Positions 1-12,902 of a stretch of 64,000 nucleotides of DNA are shown one piece after another. How positions within the stretch are numbered: the first letter of the stretch is position 1; every line of letters starts with the position of its first letter. The notes under the pieces were generated by a model. That model did no database searches. It was not told the origin of the DNA and saw only the letters and a list, made by a program, of their open reading frames with translations. The stretch covers positions 5,631,759 through 5,695,758 of the forward strand of contig OZ038326.1 in the NCBI GenBank assembly GCA_964035795.1, given 5' to 3'. The translations under genes were made by a program, and so were the position numbers. The stretch comes from Pterobdella sp. o SKG-2022. Its lineage: Eukaryota > Annelida > Clitellata > Hirudinida > Piscicolidae.

Positions 1-3000
1 TACTTATCTAAAAACACTGGCCATAAAGTCATGTTTGTGCAGAACTAAAAATACATCCTACTGGAATATGAAGCATTTCACGTTTATTTGGGAATAGAAA
101 ATAACTTTCACATTTGAAATTCACAAAAAATGCTTCTTTATATAACAAAACAGTATTTAATGACTAGAATATTTTTTGTCTATGGTTTAGAGTTTGAAGT
201 CATCTCTGTTACAAGTGTGAAAAATATAATCATGGTTTTTTTGCACAACATCTCGTTCCAAACACCCTTACCTGATGCTTCTCCGTATTGCAGTTTTCAT
301 AGTTATTTCTGAGATTAAAACATGAATTCAACTATATAACATCTACACTTTTAAGAAAAATTGTATTCAGGTCAATTTGAAAATAAAATCATATTTGTCT
401 ACATTGGTGAAAAAAGCAAAAGTTTAAGACTTATTTTGAAGTCAAAAACTTCTTTCGACCTGAAAGTGGAACATGCTTTACGCCTGCACTAAGCGATATA
501 ATAATACATCTAAAAAACTATAATCTCTTAGATTTTGAAAAACGCCTTGCACTAGTCTGGAAAAAATCTTAAGTTTTTTCAAACTATTTTTAATCTCTGG
601 TTACTGCGGGGTTGTTTTCAAGCTGTGTTGTGATACTACGCACAGTTTGGCTCTTATAAGTCTGCGGAACAAAATAAGTAGTGGAAACACTTTATAGATA
701 GTTTATAAATTAATATTTTCCAATATTTCACAGTTTTTAACTCCAGTTGGAATTGAGATCAAACTGTGATGAAATTTTGTTAAAAATACCTTTTTTTTGA
801 ATAAATCATTTTTAAGTTTGGTTTATTTTTATAGAAAAAAACTAAAAACATTCATTTTAGTTTCAATTATTTTTATCAAACATTCAAATTAAATTTTAAT
901 TCAATTTGAAAAAAATATTTTTTCACCAAAGCAATGTATCGTTTGAATATTTTTAAATTTAGATCTATGTCAGATTTAGTTTATCTTATCTCGTCGTTGG
1001 AAAAGTATTCGAAAAAATTGTAAAAGAATTTCTAAGATTTGTATATATTCTCACAAATCCCCAATAAAATCTATGTTCTCCATAGTTTTTATAAATGAAC
1101 AATAAATGTATAAAAGTGAAAAATGTATTTATAATGAAGAACCTATCAAATACAATAAAAAGGAAATAAATATGAAATAAAAATATACCAATATCAATAA
1201 TCAAGGATATTTTGAATAGAAAAATTCAATAAAATGTTAAAATAAAAAATAAAAAATGCATAAATAAAATAAGAAAAATAACTAGAAATAATAATACATT
1301 AGATAAAACAAAAAGATATTGAATAAAAATGAAATGATATTAAAATAACATAAATAAAAAAACTAAAAGTAAAATTAAAAGCCATGCATAAACTAAAAAA
1401 TCAAAAGACATAGATCGATGAATAATATATAAAGAGATGATTCCTAAAGAATCACTGGCTGTGATGTTTATCGTTCAAGAAGCATTTGATAATTAATACG
1501 TGCCTCATCCATTAGTTAACGATGCATTTAAAAGACTGGGAAGTTTTTTTTGATTTTTTGGTATTTTTTATGTTATTGTTTTTTTTTTTTGCTTTTTTTT
1601 GTTATTTATTTTTATTCTTGATTATTTTTTTGTGTAGTTTACTATTGTCTTTATGGTTTATTATTGAAATGGACTTTTTGTTATTTTGTAATGGCTTGAA
1701 GTAGAAATAGTGGGATGATTTTTCATCATTATAAAAACTTTCCTTTAAAACATATAAAAACCACACAATATAATTTAACAAGACAGATGGAAACGGAGTC
1801 AAATTAACACGAAGACATTAAAGCTAGACGATTACATCCCAAGCGATTCCAACTACAATAACTTCAATGAATTTCATAACCTCAACAGCGATAATCGTAA
1901 TCAGCTGTGGGTGTAAAGATTACCTTCTATTTATTATTCAGAATTGAGTTTTTAGATCAATCTTACTGGTTTTATTTTAACGTTTATGTTTATTTGAGTG
2001 CGAATTTTAATCAACTGCCTACGAAGAAACACCGACTGAATTTAAATACATTTTTTATTGCTGAAGTTTTATGGATTTGAGAAAAAATAAAATATTTACA
2101 CAATGCATTAAAAATAAATTTTTTCAAAAAACAAAAAAATAAAAGACATTTTGTAATAAAATAAAACAATAGTTGAATAAAAAACAAAAAAAATCTTATA
2201 AAAATAAAACAAAAAAAACAAAACAAAAACTAATCAATACTTTGAAAAAGACTTTTTGCTAGCAAATCATTGAGCAACTATCGTCCCTAATGGTTTTCTT
2301 ATCAGGGGAAAGTAAGAGAAAGATTGAAAACAATTGCATGCGGTTGAGATAAGCTCGGATTCCTTGTTTTTCATATATCTTTAAACGTTTTAAACTAAAG
2401 TTTTAATTAAAATTCTTAAAAAAAAATTTAATTTGTAGTTAGATAATATTAGATAATAATATAAGTATGTATTGTATGTACGCAAATCTGTGAATAAATG
2501 AATTAATGAATAAATATAAAAAAAACAGAATCTATTGATAAACAATATATATAACTTCACTTAACATGTAGGAATATAAAGAAGTAGATACAGTAAACAC
2601 CATCCTCGTTGGGTCCACATCTTACCATGTATTAACCTCTCAACACAACATCATCATTTCAATATATCTAAATAATCAATCCCCTCAGCTACCCGTGTTT
2701 ATATATTTCATGCTTTGTTTCATACCTTGAAACGCTTGAATGTATACACTTCCTACCATACATTCTCTCAGTATGCAGACGACATTAATATATAGCTGGA
2801 CACGTGTTAAAAAGCGCGGGAGAGTTGGAAAGGAAGGTGAAATGAAAGTTGAAAATGGGGATTAATGTTTCTATAGGAGCAGGAGGTAATGTAGTTGCAG
2901 GTGAGCTAGTGTATCTTTCAAATTTTAATTTGTTTTCGCTTAAGATTACTTGATGCTAACCTTTTTTTTATTAAGGAAGGTATTTCCACCAGTTAAATTT

Positions 3001-3985
3001 ATGCAAAAACTTTTCATCGCTTTCTCGTAAATCGTATATTTTTAAGAGCTCGCGCTTACAAAGTTTTTAAATTTTTCCCAAAAATGCATCCTTGCAGCTC
3101 AAGAGTCTTTGAAGCATAGTTCACATTTTATACTCTCGCTCCTTTAAATACTTGCCTATTTTTCGTTTTAATTTCTAATTTCACATTCATTCAAGACAGG
3201 TTCGTACACTAAGTTTTCTTTAATTAAATTTTTACAAGATTATGTGATAGTTCAAATACTCCATTAGGTAGATAATCAATATAAAACTTTGGGAGATTAA
3301 ATTTAAAATTAGATTAAACATTATAGGTTTTTTTTCTTCACAAATATCAAGTGATCTTGAAACTCACTGGGTTAAACTCACTATAATAAACTTCGTAGAT
3401 TATTGTTATTATTAGTTTAAAATGTGTTTAAAAAAAATAACTAAAAGCACTTTAACTCCAGTCTCAATTGTTTTTTAAACTCACAAAGATGCTGATTATT
3501 ACTTCTAGTCTCATAAAGTTGGCCATTATTTCTGATTGGAACTTTTCGTGCTTTGAAAAATTCTGTTTTACAGTTGAAAACTTAATGGAAATTCTATCTG
3601 GCATTAAAACTAAATTAAGTTTGAAGTCTTTTGAGTTTTTCAATTGTTTCAAATTTTTATTTGTGAATCCTTTAACTCTAATAAACCAAATTTTAGTAAA
3701 AATCAATCTTACAGTGAATCAACATTTTTTATCGTAAAATATCTGAAGTATCTAAAGAGTATCTGTCTTTTTATCATAGAGATAAAATATAATTGAATTT
3801 ACATTATTAGGTACAAAATCTCATTGAAATGTCACCAAATGAAATTCCATGGCCAAGTTTAAAAGAAACCTAGAAGAATCAAACTAGCGCTAACTTAAAA
3901 AAAATTATAAAAAAAGAAATTAAAATTATAAAAATTTCAATATAAAAAAAAATTTGCAAGACCAATTTGAAGTTTTTCTAAGACT
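1..3985. other. AT-rich intergenic DNA, no gene seen
   Basis: Apart from one dispersed repeat copy at 3351-3412, I see homopolymer-rich, AT-rich sequence with only short, low-complexity open frames on both strands. Around 2790-2905 base composition becomes less AT-rich and there is a short acceptor/donor-bounded segment; this could be a 5' untranslated exon or promoter of the calcium-sensor gene downstream, but nothing in it is decisive. Confidence 0.6.
3351..3412 (+). repeat. dispersed repeat family A, copy 1
   Basis: About 60 bp containing ACTCACTGGGTTAAACTCAC followed by TATAATAAACTTCGTAGATT. Nearly the same string recurs at 37286-37340, and more diverged copies lie at 5865-5920, 41322-41374 and 48119-48170, all on the plus strand. 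No ends, target duplications or coding capacity are recognisable. Confidence 0.7.
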
Positions 3986-4432
3986 CCCACACAACTTTCC
4001 AAAACACTTCCCAAAAACCTCCAAAACACTCCCCAAAAACCTCCAAAACACTCCCAAAAAACCTCCAAAACACTCTCCAAAAACCTCCAAAACACTTCCC
4101 AAAAACCTCCAAAACACCCCAAAAACCTCCAAAACACTCCCCAAAAACCTCCAAAACACTCCCCAAAAACCTCCAAAACACTCCCCAAAAACCTCCAAAA
4201 CACTCCCCAAAAACCTCCAAAACACTCCCCAAAAACCTCCAAAACACTCCCCAAAAACCTCCAAAACACTCCCCAAAAACCTCCAAAACACTCCCCAAAA
4301 ACCTCCAAAACACTCCCCAAAAACCTCCAAAACACTCCCCAAAAACCTCCAAAACACTCCCCAAAAACCTCCAAAACACTCCCCAAAAACCTTCAAAACA
4401 CTCTACACAAAACTTCCAAAACCTCTCAAACA
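3986..4432. repeat. 22-bp C-rich/G-rich minisatellite
   Basis: A head-to-tail array of the 22-bp unit ACTCCCCAAAAACCTCCAAA+AC. The central units (about 4130-4395) are perfect; the outer ones carry 1-3 base changes or small length changes. There are close to 20 units. Because 22 is not a multiple of three and the unit lacks stops, long frames open on both strands; these are artefacts of the repeat, not genes. The minus strand is G-rich (runs GGAGG and GGGG). The array ends about 30 bp before the start codon of the KChIP-like gene, so it probably lies in its promoter or 5' leader. Confidence 0.95.
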
Positions 4433-4463
4433 ACCCTAATTAGGCGGAGAGAGTGGCTATAAG

Positions 4464-7400
4464 ATGGACGAAAGACCCACGCTCCCAGACATCAACATCA
4501 ACTTCAACAGATCTTTTCCCAACTTGGACAGGCTGTGTGCTGCCACCAAATTCTCAAGGAAGGAACTGCAAGCTTTGTACAGAAGTTTCAAGCAAGTTGG
4601 AGTTGTTGTTGAAACTAAACCCGCTTTTCTTATGTTTGATTCTTTCATATAAAAACCATATAAAGTAATAAGTAAGAATCAGACTGTAATGAAGACTCTA
4701 GCTTAAAAAAAACAAAACAATTAGGCATTAAATCTAAAAAACGAAGGTACCTAGTTTTTGACGGGTCTTTTATTTAACTGAAAAAATTAAGTTTTTATTT
4801 TTCTCGTTTGCTTACTTTATTATTTTTAGGTTTATTTAAGATTTTTTTTGTTGAGTACCCAAGTTCTGTCTTGAAGTTCCGGTCTTTCTCTCTTAATTGC
4901 TGGTTCTGTTGATGCTTTAATGTCTCTGTGATCTGTTTTTTTCATTCCTTCAAACATCCTTATTCAGCCTGCTCTATAGATCAATACATATTTCCTAGTG
5001 GTTATTTAAGTGATTAAAAAAAATAAAAAGGTTAAAAAATCATTTTTTCTTAAAGTATAATCAATTTTGCTTTTTTTTGATCAAAAATTATAAGAACCAT
5101 TTTCACACTAAGTGCGTTGCTAGACTTTAATGGGGAAAAGCTATCAATGAAGTCACAAAGGATTAATCATGAATTAAAAACGACCTCAGGAGTGCCCTAT
5201 GGGAAAGGTTGACAAGACTGCTTTCTGCGAAATATTCTCGAAATTCTTTCCTCAAGGAAGTGAGTAAATAATTACTTTCAACCACTCTGCCAATTTTTCC
5301 TTTTATGTAGTAATATATTCCAATCGTTTGATTTTCAATAGTTTTGTTGCTTATTGTTGTTATTTTAAAAATTTTTCTGATATAAATACCGCTGTAGTTT
5401 TAGATTCGATAATTCATCTAAAAGCTTTATAAATGACCCAATCAAAAAGTCTTTGATATTTCAAGCCAAAAATTCTTTTTGTTTTCAAAACCTTCAATTT
5501 TATCTCAGATCCTTCTCAGTATGCCTCTCTTGTCTTCGACCAGTTCGATTCCAACAGAAGCGGCGTGATCACTTTCCAGGTTGATCTCTATGCAGTTTAG
5601 AATTATTATATGTATTATGTATTTAAACAAAACACAAAGAATGTACTTATATGAAGTGGGAATGTGAAGATAATTTGAGATTGCTTAGAGACAGAAGATT
5701 TCCTATATATATGAGGGTTGGAAATAGCTTTCAAATGAGTTTAAAATAATTTATAAAAAAACTAGTTATTGAAAATCAAGCAAAAACTTAACTAAGTATT
5801 GTAAAAAACCCATCATTGAAACATTCTCATTATTTCACAAAATTTATAAGCTTTAGTTTCAAGGGGTCTTGAAACTCCCTGAGTTAAACATCTTTTAGTA
5901 AAGTTTGTAGTTTATTATATTAATGGAAAATTAAATAACAAACAATGGTAAAAATGTTACTGAAAAATTAACAGTTGAATAGAACAAGAACATAAAACAA
6001 AGTTATTAGATGAAATTATTCGATTAAAATCAAAGACTTTCCTAAAATAAACAACTCGAAGCCTTTCGTGATTCGAACTTGCATTGAATGTTTATAAATA
6101 ACTCAAAATTTTAAATAAAAATTTTTATATGGGTTGCAATAACTATAAAATCACATACTTCCTGAATTGTGAACAAAAATATTAATATTCAAATAACTTC
6201 ATATGATCCCAAATTACTTATTTTCCAGTAATGCTTTAACATTAATATTCTTCGACACTGGTTTCAAACCACAGGACCTAGTGAGCAACTTGTCGATCCT
6301 GTCGAGGGGGACCATACGGGAAAAACTTCTGTGGGTTTTCCGCCTTTACGACACCGACCAAGATGGAGTCATTAGTCTGCTGGACCTGAAAAATATTCTC
6401 ACCTCCATCTACCTCATCCTTGACCCTCACACCAAAAACTTACTACTCTCTCACCGATCCTCAACAGATGTTGGTCTAACAAGCAGTTCGTTCCCGCAGA
6501 ACATCAAAGTCTCATCGTCAAGTTCAACACCGGATAAAAATATGACGATGAGCGAGGATAAAAAATTGAGAAAAATCAGTATTAGTTTCAGCCCGACAAC
6601 CCCTTCCATCGAAACATTTTCAAAAGACCCAGATTTCGAAACGTCTTCGAAACACACCGATACCAGACAAAACCTACCCCCCATCGAAGAAACCAAGCCA
6701 CCAGGCAAACGGAGGATATCCATAGCATCCATTAGAAGATTTTCATCAAGACCTTCCCAAGACCACACCACTCTCAGCGCCGTCATCTCGCAACACGCCA
6801 ACCAACTTTTTAAGGTGGGTCTGTGGGCTTGCAATACAATTATGAGTATGATTATAGTGGCAATAACTCAAAAGTTTTTAGACCACCTTATAGTGTGGTT
6901 AACGATAGTGTTTGGTGGCATTTTTAAAAGAGAATATGAATAATCCAAACAAAAATGTTTGAAATTTTGTATACTTTTAATTGGAATGAAAAAGTTTGTT
7001 AAAAATTCATCAACTATTTGAAACTTTTATAAAAATTGTTTCGAAAAATATATTTTAAAGTCACGAAGCTTTTGTTGAACCTGGTCTCATAATGAGGTGC
7101 AAACAGACTTTCCTAAATGGGTTAATTACTATGTTCAAGAACCATAATTATGAGAATAGACCAAGTTTGACAAAATTAAAAAAGAGCAAAATTCAAAAAA
7201 ATAATGTAGAAAAATATATTGCTGTAACTTTTTGATGAATATTTGAGCGTGTGTCTTTAAATAAGCTTTTTGAAATCGTTGTTTTTGATGTTTAAACTTT
7301 TTTCTAGACTTTAAACTAATTTTGTGTTCAGGTAATTATTATTAATTTTTGTACTTTAATTTTTCATCTGGTATTCATCATTTTAATTAAGTTTATTCAT

Positions 7401-10400
7401 AAAAGTTTTGCATAATTAAATATTTGTGAACTTTTGGGGAATACAGAACTACTTTTAAAAAGTTGAAAGCGCTTGAGTTTCCGTTGTTATACAGTAAATT
7501 GTTTTTGAAGTTTCAAATGCATTCGAAATAGTTGCTCATTTGGTACACGTGTTAACACAGGTTGATGTTGAATCTTTTCACAAATTTATTCACAAGTTGT
7601 AAATAAATAATTAGGATCAATTTTATACAACTCGAGTTTTTTGAGATTCATTCAATCTTTTTCCACTATTTCAAAAAAAATTGTAATGAATTAAAAACAA
7701 ATCCAGATGGTTTAATTGGAACAAAAACTAAAAAATAAATAATTGAAAATAATGTTAAAATAATTAAAAAAGAAAAATAAAAAATAAACGATTAATTTAT
7801 TCTTATTTTTGCACCGACAAGTTGAATTTAACTTAAAACGCATTTTAAACTTTCCAAAAAACATATACGAAGTTTAACATTTCTGAATTGAAAATCAAAC
7901 AAAACCTCACATAAAAACTTTCAAAAAGTTAAAAAACTATTAAGTTTTCTTTTTTTAGAATTGAATTTCTTGCTAAACAGGAACAAATAATGGTAAAAAA
8001 GTTTCAAGTTTCAGCATGTACTTTTATACCCACATAAGTGCTCAATTAGTTTTAAAAAAAAATTCAAGTTCTGTTTCTATCCATGGTAATCGGTACTAAA
8101 AAAAAACTTCATCAAAACTACATAATAAACATGTTTATTAAATAAGATATTGATTCAATGTATGCCTCTTAGTGAGCATTCAAACAATACTGAAACTTAT
8201 CGAAACTACTTCAGTGAAAACTAAATTTGGATATATTTTTAATTATTTTTTTTTGATTTTTTGAAGTTCAATTTTTATCAATTTTGAAATTTTTCAAATC
8301 AATAGAGTTATTTTTAATAAACAAGTCCTTTCATCTTTGAATGATTCAAGAAGTACTAATTCTAATTATATTTTCTGATTTTATCATTGTTTTTGAAAAA
8401 AAAATTGTCTGAATAAATGTAATGAAAGGTATTTAAAAAAATAATTAATATTCATTGAAAACATTTATTTTAATTTAAAAGTATTTATCAAGTCAAAAAA
8501 TAACTTTCCAATAAACTGTTATTAGCTTATAAAGAAAAGATCGATTTTTGAAAGCAGTTTACTTTGGGTCTTTCGCGTTTGCTCAAGTGGTCAATAAAAT
8601 GGTAATAAAAATGAAATGAATAAAAATGAACCAAGAAAAAACAATAAAATGAAAGTTTTAATATATGATAAAATGAATAATGCAATTGAAATAAAACATA
8701 AATATTAAAAAAAACAATGCAAAACTATATAGAAATCATTCCACAATATGACAGCCACACAGAGCTGGTGCAATTTAACTTGACTCATTATGGGAGAAAT
8801 TAATAAACACTGTTATATATTGAGAATGCCTTCAAATACAACTGATTGAATATTTTATAATTAAAGGTATTAAGCTAAACATTCGGGACTAAAAAACAAA
8901 AACAGAAAAAAAGCTACATATGAAACATATTTTGGTTATTTATACTACTCCAAGTTTCTCCATGCAGATAATAACGTATCTCCATCATTAGCCTCTAAAG
9001 TTTTGGTCTTAAAAAATTTTTTTTGCTAAGAAAGAGCGTGTCCAAGAAACCTGATGAGAGCAGATTGAGAGACAAGTTAGTTTTCCAGAAAATGGCAAGA
9101 TAACGAAAGTAACTCTGAAGGATTACTGTAGAAAAAATGAGGGTGTTTAGATTTGTACTTTGAAAGGGTAGCAGCCCCACTAGCTAACAGACTTAAGTGC
9201 ACGCTGAGTAGGTGTCTTTTAAAGTCATGAATAAGGCTTTATTTCACTTTAGGTCATGTTGCAAGCTTTAACACTAGAGAATGATAAAAAAATCAATGAA
9301 TAGGCTTTAAAGAGGAATAAAAAATCAAAAAATAGGTTCAACATTTTTAAAAAACAAAAAAAAAAGTACAATACATTGATGGGATGAAGCTGCGAAGATT
9401 TTGATTTTTGCTTGTCAAAGTGACGTGGTTCGATAAGTGAAAGAAAATCATTGGAGTCATTTGAAATATGAAAAACCTTTTTCATTTTTAATATATATGT
9501 TATATATCAAAACCCAAAAAAATTGATTTTTTTAAACTTAATGAAAATAATTAATTCCCCAAATGGTTGAGTTTTTAGTTCTGTTTTGAAATTAATTTAT
9601 TCAAAATATATACTAAATTATTCAAAGTATATTATAAATTATTCAAAATCAAATTGTATACAAGCTATATTATTATAAGTATAGTTTTTCAAGTATATAA
9701 AATATAATTTATTCAAAATAAATATAAACAAATTGACTTTTCCAATACAATCTTTGAAACATTTTCATTGCTAAGACTTGTCCACTCTTCTCTGCTCCCA
9801 TCCATTCCTTTTTAATCTGACAACCGTCCAAATAAACGTCCGTCTGATGCAATTATTTTTATATCAAATTGATAAGAATAAAAAATAATAGCATGGAAAT
9901 AATAAGAAAAAAAAAAAGAAAACAATAAAAAAAAAGAATAAAAATAATAATCAAAAAAATAATAATGAAAAACAAGAAAATTACTTATTATTGTTATTAT
10001 TATTTCATGCAGAGAATGGATTCCAAGACGGATGGATTGATCGACTGTGAAGAGTTCATCGACTTTTGTATGCAGGTCTGCGAGCATAAAAACAATAATA
10101 AAAATAATATTCATAAAAAAATGATGATATTAATTATAATAAAATTAATAATAACGAAAATAATAAAAAAATCAACAGAAAATAATGGGGCTTATAATAA
10201 CAACAATAACAATGATATTTTTAATAAAAAAAATGACAGAATTTATAATAATATTAGCAGCAACTTGATAAAGGAAATAAATTTTAATGAATCATGTAAT
10301 GTTTTGCGACAAAAATAATGAAACTAGTTATGCTAAAAAAATATTCCGAAAATAAAAATTAAATTCACAATAATAAAAAATTTTCAAATTTTTATTCATA

Positions 10401-12902
10401 AAGTTATTTATTATAAAAATGATTTTATTTTTAAAAATAAAATTAGTGATAACTAAAATAAAAGCATTTTCTTTAGCATTATTGATCAATGCATAGTGTC
10501 AAATTATTGCTACTAATACTTATAATAAAACAAAAAACAAAAATAAATGAACATATTTGCAGTACTGAATAATAAAAACAAAAACAAAAAATAAAAAAAA
10601 AAAAACATAAAGTAAAAAAAAACAATTCAAACAAGCAAAGACAGATACAAATGTGATCTCTATAAAAATTTGAAAAATATTATAACAAAGAGTATGATTG
10701 ATTAAACTTATTTTGAAGCATTTTTATTCTTTTCAGTGACTTTTCTATGTGAACTGCTGTGTTATTTGTGTTAAATTGTTCGTTGTTTAGGATGGTTCGT
10801 TGAGTGGTTGTGTGTGCGTGTCTGAGTGTTTGTTTCAGTGTGCTTGTATGCTTGTAAGTCAATTCCTTCTGCCTTTATTAGTTTTTTTCCATAGTTTAAA
10901 ATAGTTAATATAAATAATTTTGTATATCTTTTAATTTTTTCTAATTTTTGAAAGAATTAAATTACATCAATTTTGTTGATGTTAAAGTCGTTATTATTTT
11001 GGAATCCCACAACTTTATGACAAACTCAAAAGTAGCTTCAATTGAATTAATTTCATGTATTGGCTGTGTTGAAAAGTAAAAGCCTTTGAAGTAATTTTTC
11101 TTTTTAGGAGCATATACTGTTATAAAAATTAGAGTTATAGCTGAAAAATTCACAACCTTTGTAAGGTGTGTTTATCATGTTGAAAAATATAAATAATAAA
11201 AGTTATCATTTTTATTATTTTATTGTGGTTATTTGAATAAATTAACAACGTAGAAAAATGGGTCATTTTTCGATGCATTTTTCCTTTGTGTTATATGATT
11301 CATCAATTGATTTTTCATGAATCTCAAATTATCTTTTGTCTCTCTTTTGTTGAGAACTTCGAAATATTCGTTCTGTTTTTTATAACAGTGATAATAATGA
11401 TAATAATAATTAGTTCTTTTCAAAACTAAATATATCAATATACTTATTCCATTCTTGAAAATTTTATACTTATTTAGTTACCCTCTAGCTAAATAAAAAG
11501 ATTTTAAAAACATCTTTGGAAATATGAAATGTCTCTAAAAAGTTGAAGCTAATACAAGCACACTTCACAAACTGCATCTCTACTTCAAAACCCTCACTTG
11601 TATTTTCCATTATTTTTATTGTTCTTTTTGTTTTTGTTGTTAAGCGCCAGTTTTTTAAGTTATTTTTTACCCTCTGTTTAGGGCGTTTTCTCAACAGCAT
11701 ATATAACTTTAGGTAATTGTATCTTCTTGAACATTGGAAAAATGGGTGTTGTGTTTCATTGTTGCATTGTAGTTGAAAATCTCTATAGCACTTCTAACTG
11801 AGTAGACACCTGATGGACGGATTTTTAAGCTGTTCTGTGTTCGAACTGTTGGAGTGCAGACTGTTGACGAGTTGAAAAAATACAACTTGTGTTTAAAATT
11901 AACCAAAAATTATTGAAATGTTTTGATTTTGAAAATTATCAAAACTTAAAAATGAAAAATTAAAAAAAAAAATTATGAATGAAGCAAAAAAACAAAAAAA
12001 GCTAAAAATAGAAGGGTTTAGAAGAGAAATTCCGGTAAATTTCTCCTTAAATAACTATATTAATGAGCACTTACCTTGTGTCAACGACAATCGAGGGTTC
12101 AATAAATTTGAATAATATAGACTCTTCAGCTTCTATTGTTATTTTTATGAATAAAAATTTTTTTTCATTGCTTTTTAGTTAGGTTTTTTATGTTTAATAT
12201 TTTTTTATTTAAGATAACGAAAAATTTTTTGATATTGGATATAAAAAAATTCTTTTCTATTTCATTTATTCACCAATATTGGTATTTTTTTAACTTTAGC
12301 ATTTTAAATCCTTATTTTCCGTTAGTTTTTCAGCTAAAATCAAGTTAAAACTTTACTTTGAAAAATTTTTTTTGATGCGAAAAACATAAAAGTTAGTTGC
12401 AAATTTTCTAAAATTCTTCTTTTATTAATGTTTGAAAATACTACTACTTTTGCCGTCTCTTCTTGTTTCTTTAGCACTATATAAACTGCCATTTTTTTTT
12501 ACATTATTATCACTTTTATTACTTTTGCTATTATCTTTGTTTTTATACTACTAATAATCATAATCTTGTCGATAATCATTTGGCTAATATTTTCATCACC
12601 ACCGTAACTACCATGACTATTGTCAAACAATAATCGTGGAGTTACAGCTTGAATTATCCGAAACAATGTAACGATTAAAAAAAATAAAAAATAATTTTAT
12701 TAATAAAGATATAAAAAAACTTGTATCAAAAACACAAAATTATTGAAAATAATATAATAAATCAATTAATTAAATCATATTTAAAACAATAACCTTCATA
12801 ACCCCAAACCACTTAACCTTCATCACCTTAAACCCTCCTTAACAGGATTCTACAATAGTGGAAGCGATTGAATCACTGGGCAGTACATTCTATCTTTGTT
12901 GA
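4464..12902 (+). CDS. KChIP-like neuronal calcium sensor (EF-hand), 6 exons
   Basis: Exons 4464-4595, 5190-5259, 5509-5579, 6275-6814, 10013-10075 and 12846-12902 join in phase to 310 codons. Seen: the KChIP entry motif TKFSRKELQALYRSFKQ, a degenerate EF1 with ECPMG (the Cys-Pro signature of this family), FFPQG, EF2 loop DSNRSGVITFQD, LSILSRGTIREKL, EF3 loop DTDQDGVISLLD, EF4 loop DSKTDGLIDCEE and a short hydrophobic tail. Known family role: Ca2+-sensing subunits of Kv4 channels, also reported as DREAM-type DNA binding and presenilin-interacting factors. The N-terminus is variable in the family; the ATG at 4464 is the first in frame and alternative 5' exons are possible. Odd: about 107 extra residues lie between EF3 and EF4, and vertebrate relatives are usually 216-256 residues long. 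EF3 has Asp, not Glu, at loop position 12, and EF4 has Lys at position 3. The last intron pair spans over 6 kb. Confidence 0.9.
5865..5920 (+). repeat. dispersed repeat family A, diverged copy 2
   Basis: Contains TTGAAACTCCCTGAGTTAAA followed by a diverged TAGTAAAGTTTGTAGTTTAT. It matches copy 1 in order and spacing, but with several substitutions. It lies in intron 3 of the KChIP-like gene. Confidence 0.5.
6449..6770 (+). other. Ser/Thr/Pro-rich insertion within KChIP-like exon 4
   Basis: About 107 codons inserted exactly between the helix leaving EF3 (ending near HTKNLLL) and the helix entering EF4 (HANQLFK-RMD). The composition is Ser/Thr/Pro/Lys-rich and predicted disordered by eye. It contains GKRRISIASIRRFSSRPS (6704-6757), two overlapping RRxS basophilic-kinase-type motifs. 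The frame stays open across the whole insertion. Usual family members have only about 15 residues here. Alternatively part of it is spliced out in some transcripts. Confidence 0.75.

Noticed and set aside
3926..4439. Four overlapping 149-161-codon frames on both strands
   Set aside because: All are generated by the stop-free 22-bp minisatellite; the frame rotates every unit and there is no homology or codon signal.
9965..10318. 117-codon plus-strand frame
   Set aside because: It overlaps the real 63-nt EF4 exon (10013-10075) but otherwise is AT-rich intron read-through (Asn/Lys/Ile runs); the exon boundaries are fixed by homology and phase.
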